The position numbers and the translations under genes are program-made. Positions 5,842-6,259 of a stretch of DNA of 6,259 nt are shown piece by piece (within the stretch, counting starts at the first letter, position 1; the number at the start of each line of letters is the position of its first letter). The notes under the pieces are model-generated. The model did no database searches. It saw only the letters and a program-made list of their open reading frames with translations, and was not told the DNA's origin. The stretch comes from Planococcus sp. (in: firmicutes) (GTDB lineage: Bacteria; Bacillota; Bacilli; Bacillales_A; Planococcaceae): contig JASLAI010000348.1 in NCBI GenBank assembly GCA_030147225.1, positions 1-6,259 on the forward strand. Direction: 5' to 3'.

Positions 5842-6259
5842 TTATTCAGGAATCAAATTTAAATCCGGACGAAAGCTTCTTTGGTAGCTTGCCAGTTCTG
5901 CATCAGCTAAATCAGCATATGCTTCCGAAGCAGCTGCGGCTTCAACCGCTTCCTTTACGGATACTTCTTCATGCTGTTCTGTTTTTAAGGCTCTGTGTAA
6001 AGCGGAAGCTGCTTCTATCCTGTAAAGAATTGCTCCTTCCAAATACAATTTATAGTCATGTAAATGTTGAGCATACTTTGTGGAACTTTTGAATTCCATG
6101 TACCTTACTTGTTCAAGCAAAGAGCTATATTTCCGCTGAATACTTGTTAAATGGCCAATCAACAGCTTCCTGTCCAGCGCAGCAGATTCATTGCTTATGC
6201 TGCCCCAATGCTTCTGCCACACAGCGTTGAATTTACTGTTCAATTCGTTGATTTCCAAC
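5842..6259 (-). CDS. Unrecognised helical protein, 5' end at or beyond window edge
   Basis: Open minus-strand frame ending in TAA at 5842-5844, directly upstream of the shared terminator, which supports a real gene. At least 138 residues are visible. A TTG at 6256-6258 is the first possible start in the window, but no upstream sequence is present to show a ribosome binding site, so the gene may begin further right. I do not recognise the protein. It has no signal peptide or membrane segment in view, and is predicted by eye to be mostly alpha-helical: two tryptophans early (W14, W18), a basic/aromatic stretch with many tyrosines (about 44-80), a charged then alanine-rich helix (EAVEAAAASEAYADLADAEL, about 103-122), and a short non-helical tail FRPDLNLIPE. 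No cysteine is present and no catalytic motif stands out. It could be a structural, regulatory or membrane-associated accessory protein; no function is assigned. Confidence 0.7.
   Translation of the reverse strand, partial: LEINELNSKFNAVWQKHWGSISNESAALDRKLLIGHLTSIQRKYSSLLEQVRYMEFKSSTKYAQHLHDYKLYLEGAILYRIEAASALHRALKTEQHEEVSVKEAVEAAAASEAYADLADAELASYQRSFRPDLNLIPE

Overview
The window looks like ordinary core chromosome of a Gram-positive Bacillales species. Grounds: a T-box-controlled leuS, ATGA-coupled mnmL-mnmM (B. subtilis ytqA-ytqB), AGGAGG-type ribosome binding sites, a CcpA-type cre candidate, and strong SigA-like promoters. The moderate GC content and protein sequences would suit a Planococcaceae-like genus, but that placement is a guess.

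Layout. (1) 1-2310, minus strand: leuS, leucyl-tRNA synthetase, open at its 3' end. 770 residues are present and only the last few dozen are missing. (2) 2311-2604: the leuS control region, with a SigA-like promoter, a leucine T-box leader (CTC specifier) and a perfect 15-bp terminator hairpin. (3) 2604-3968, minus strand: scoA-scoB, the two subunits of a family I 3-oxoacid CoA-transferase, with a cre candidate inside the promoter spacer. (4) 3969-4146: a divergent intergenic region with promoters on both strands and two dyad symmetries. (5) 4147-5660, plus strand: mnmL-mnmM, a two-gene tRNA wobble-uridine modification operon. (6) 5661-5841: a convergent intergenic region with a hairpin of unknown role and a bidirectional terminator. 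(7) 5842-6259, minus strand: the 3' part of an unrecognised helical protein gene.

How the genes relate. leuS and mnmLM both serve decoding: leuS charges tRNA-Leu, and mnmLM completes the mnm5(s2)U34 modification. They are on opposite strands and are not one operon. scoAB is metabolic (ketone body / short-chain acyl-CoA use). It lies directly upstream of the leuS promoter with no clear terminator between, so scoAB read-through should run into the T-box leader. I see no mobile element, CRISPR array, phage gene, tRNA or rRNA. I found no convincing undescribed system; the points worth checking are regulatory (the dyad around the leuS promoter, the cre in the sco promoter, the palindromes between sco and mnmL) and the unidentified gene at the right edge.
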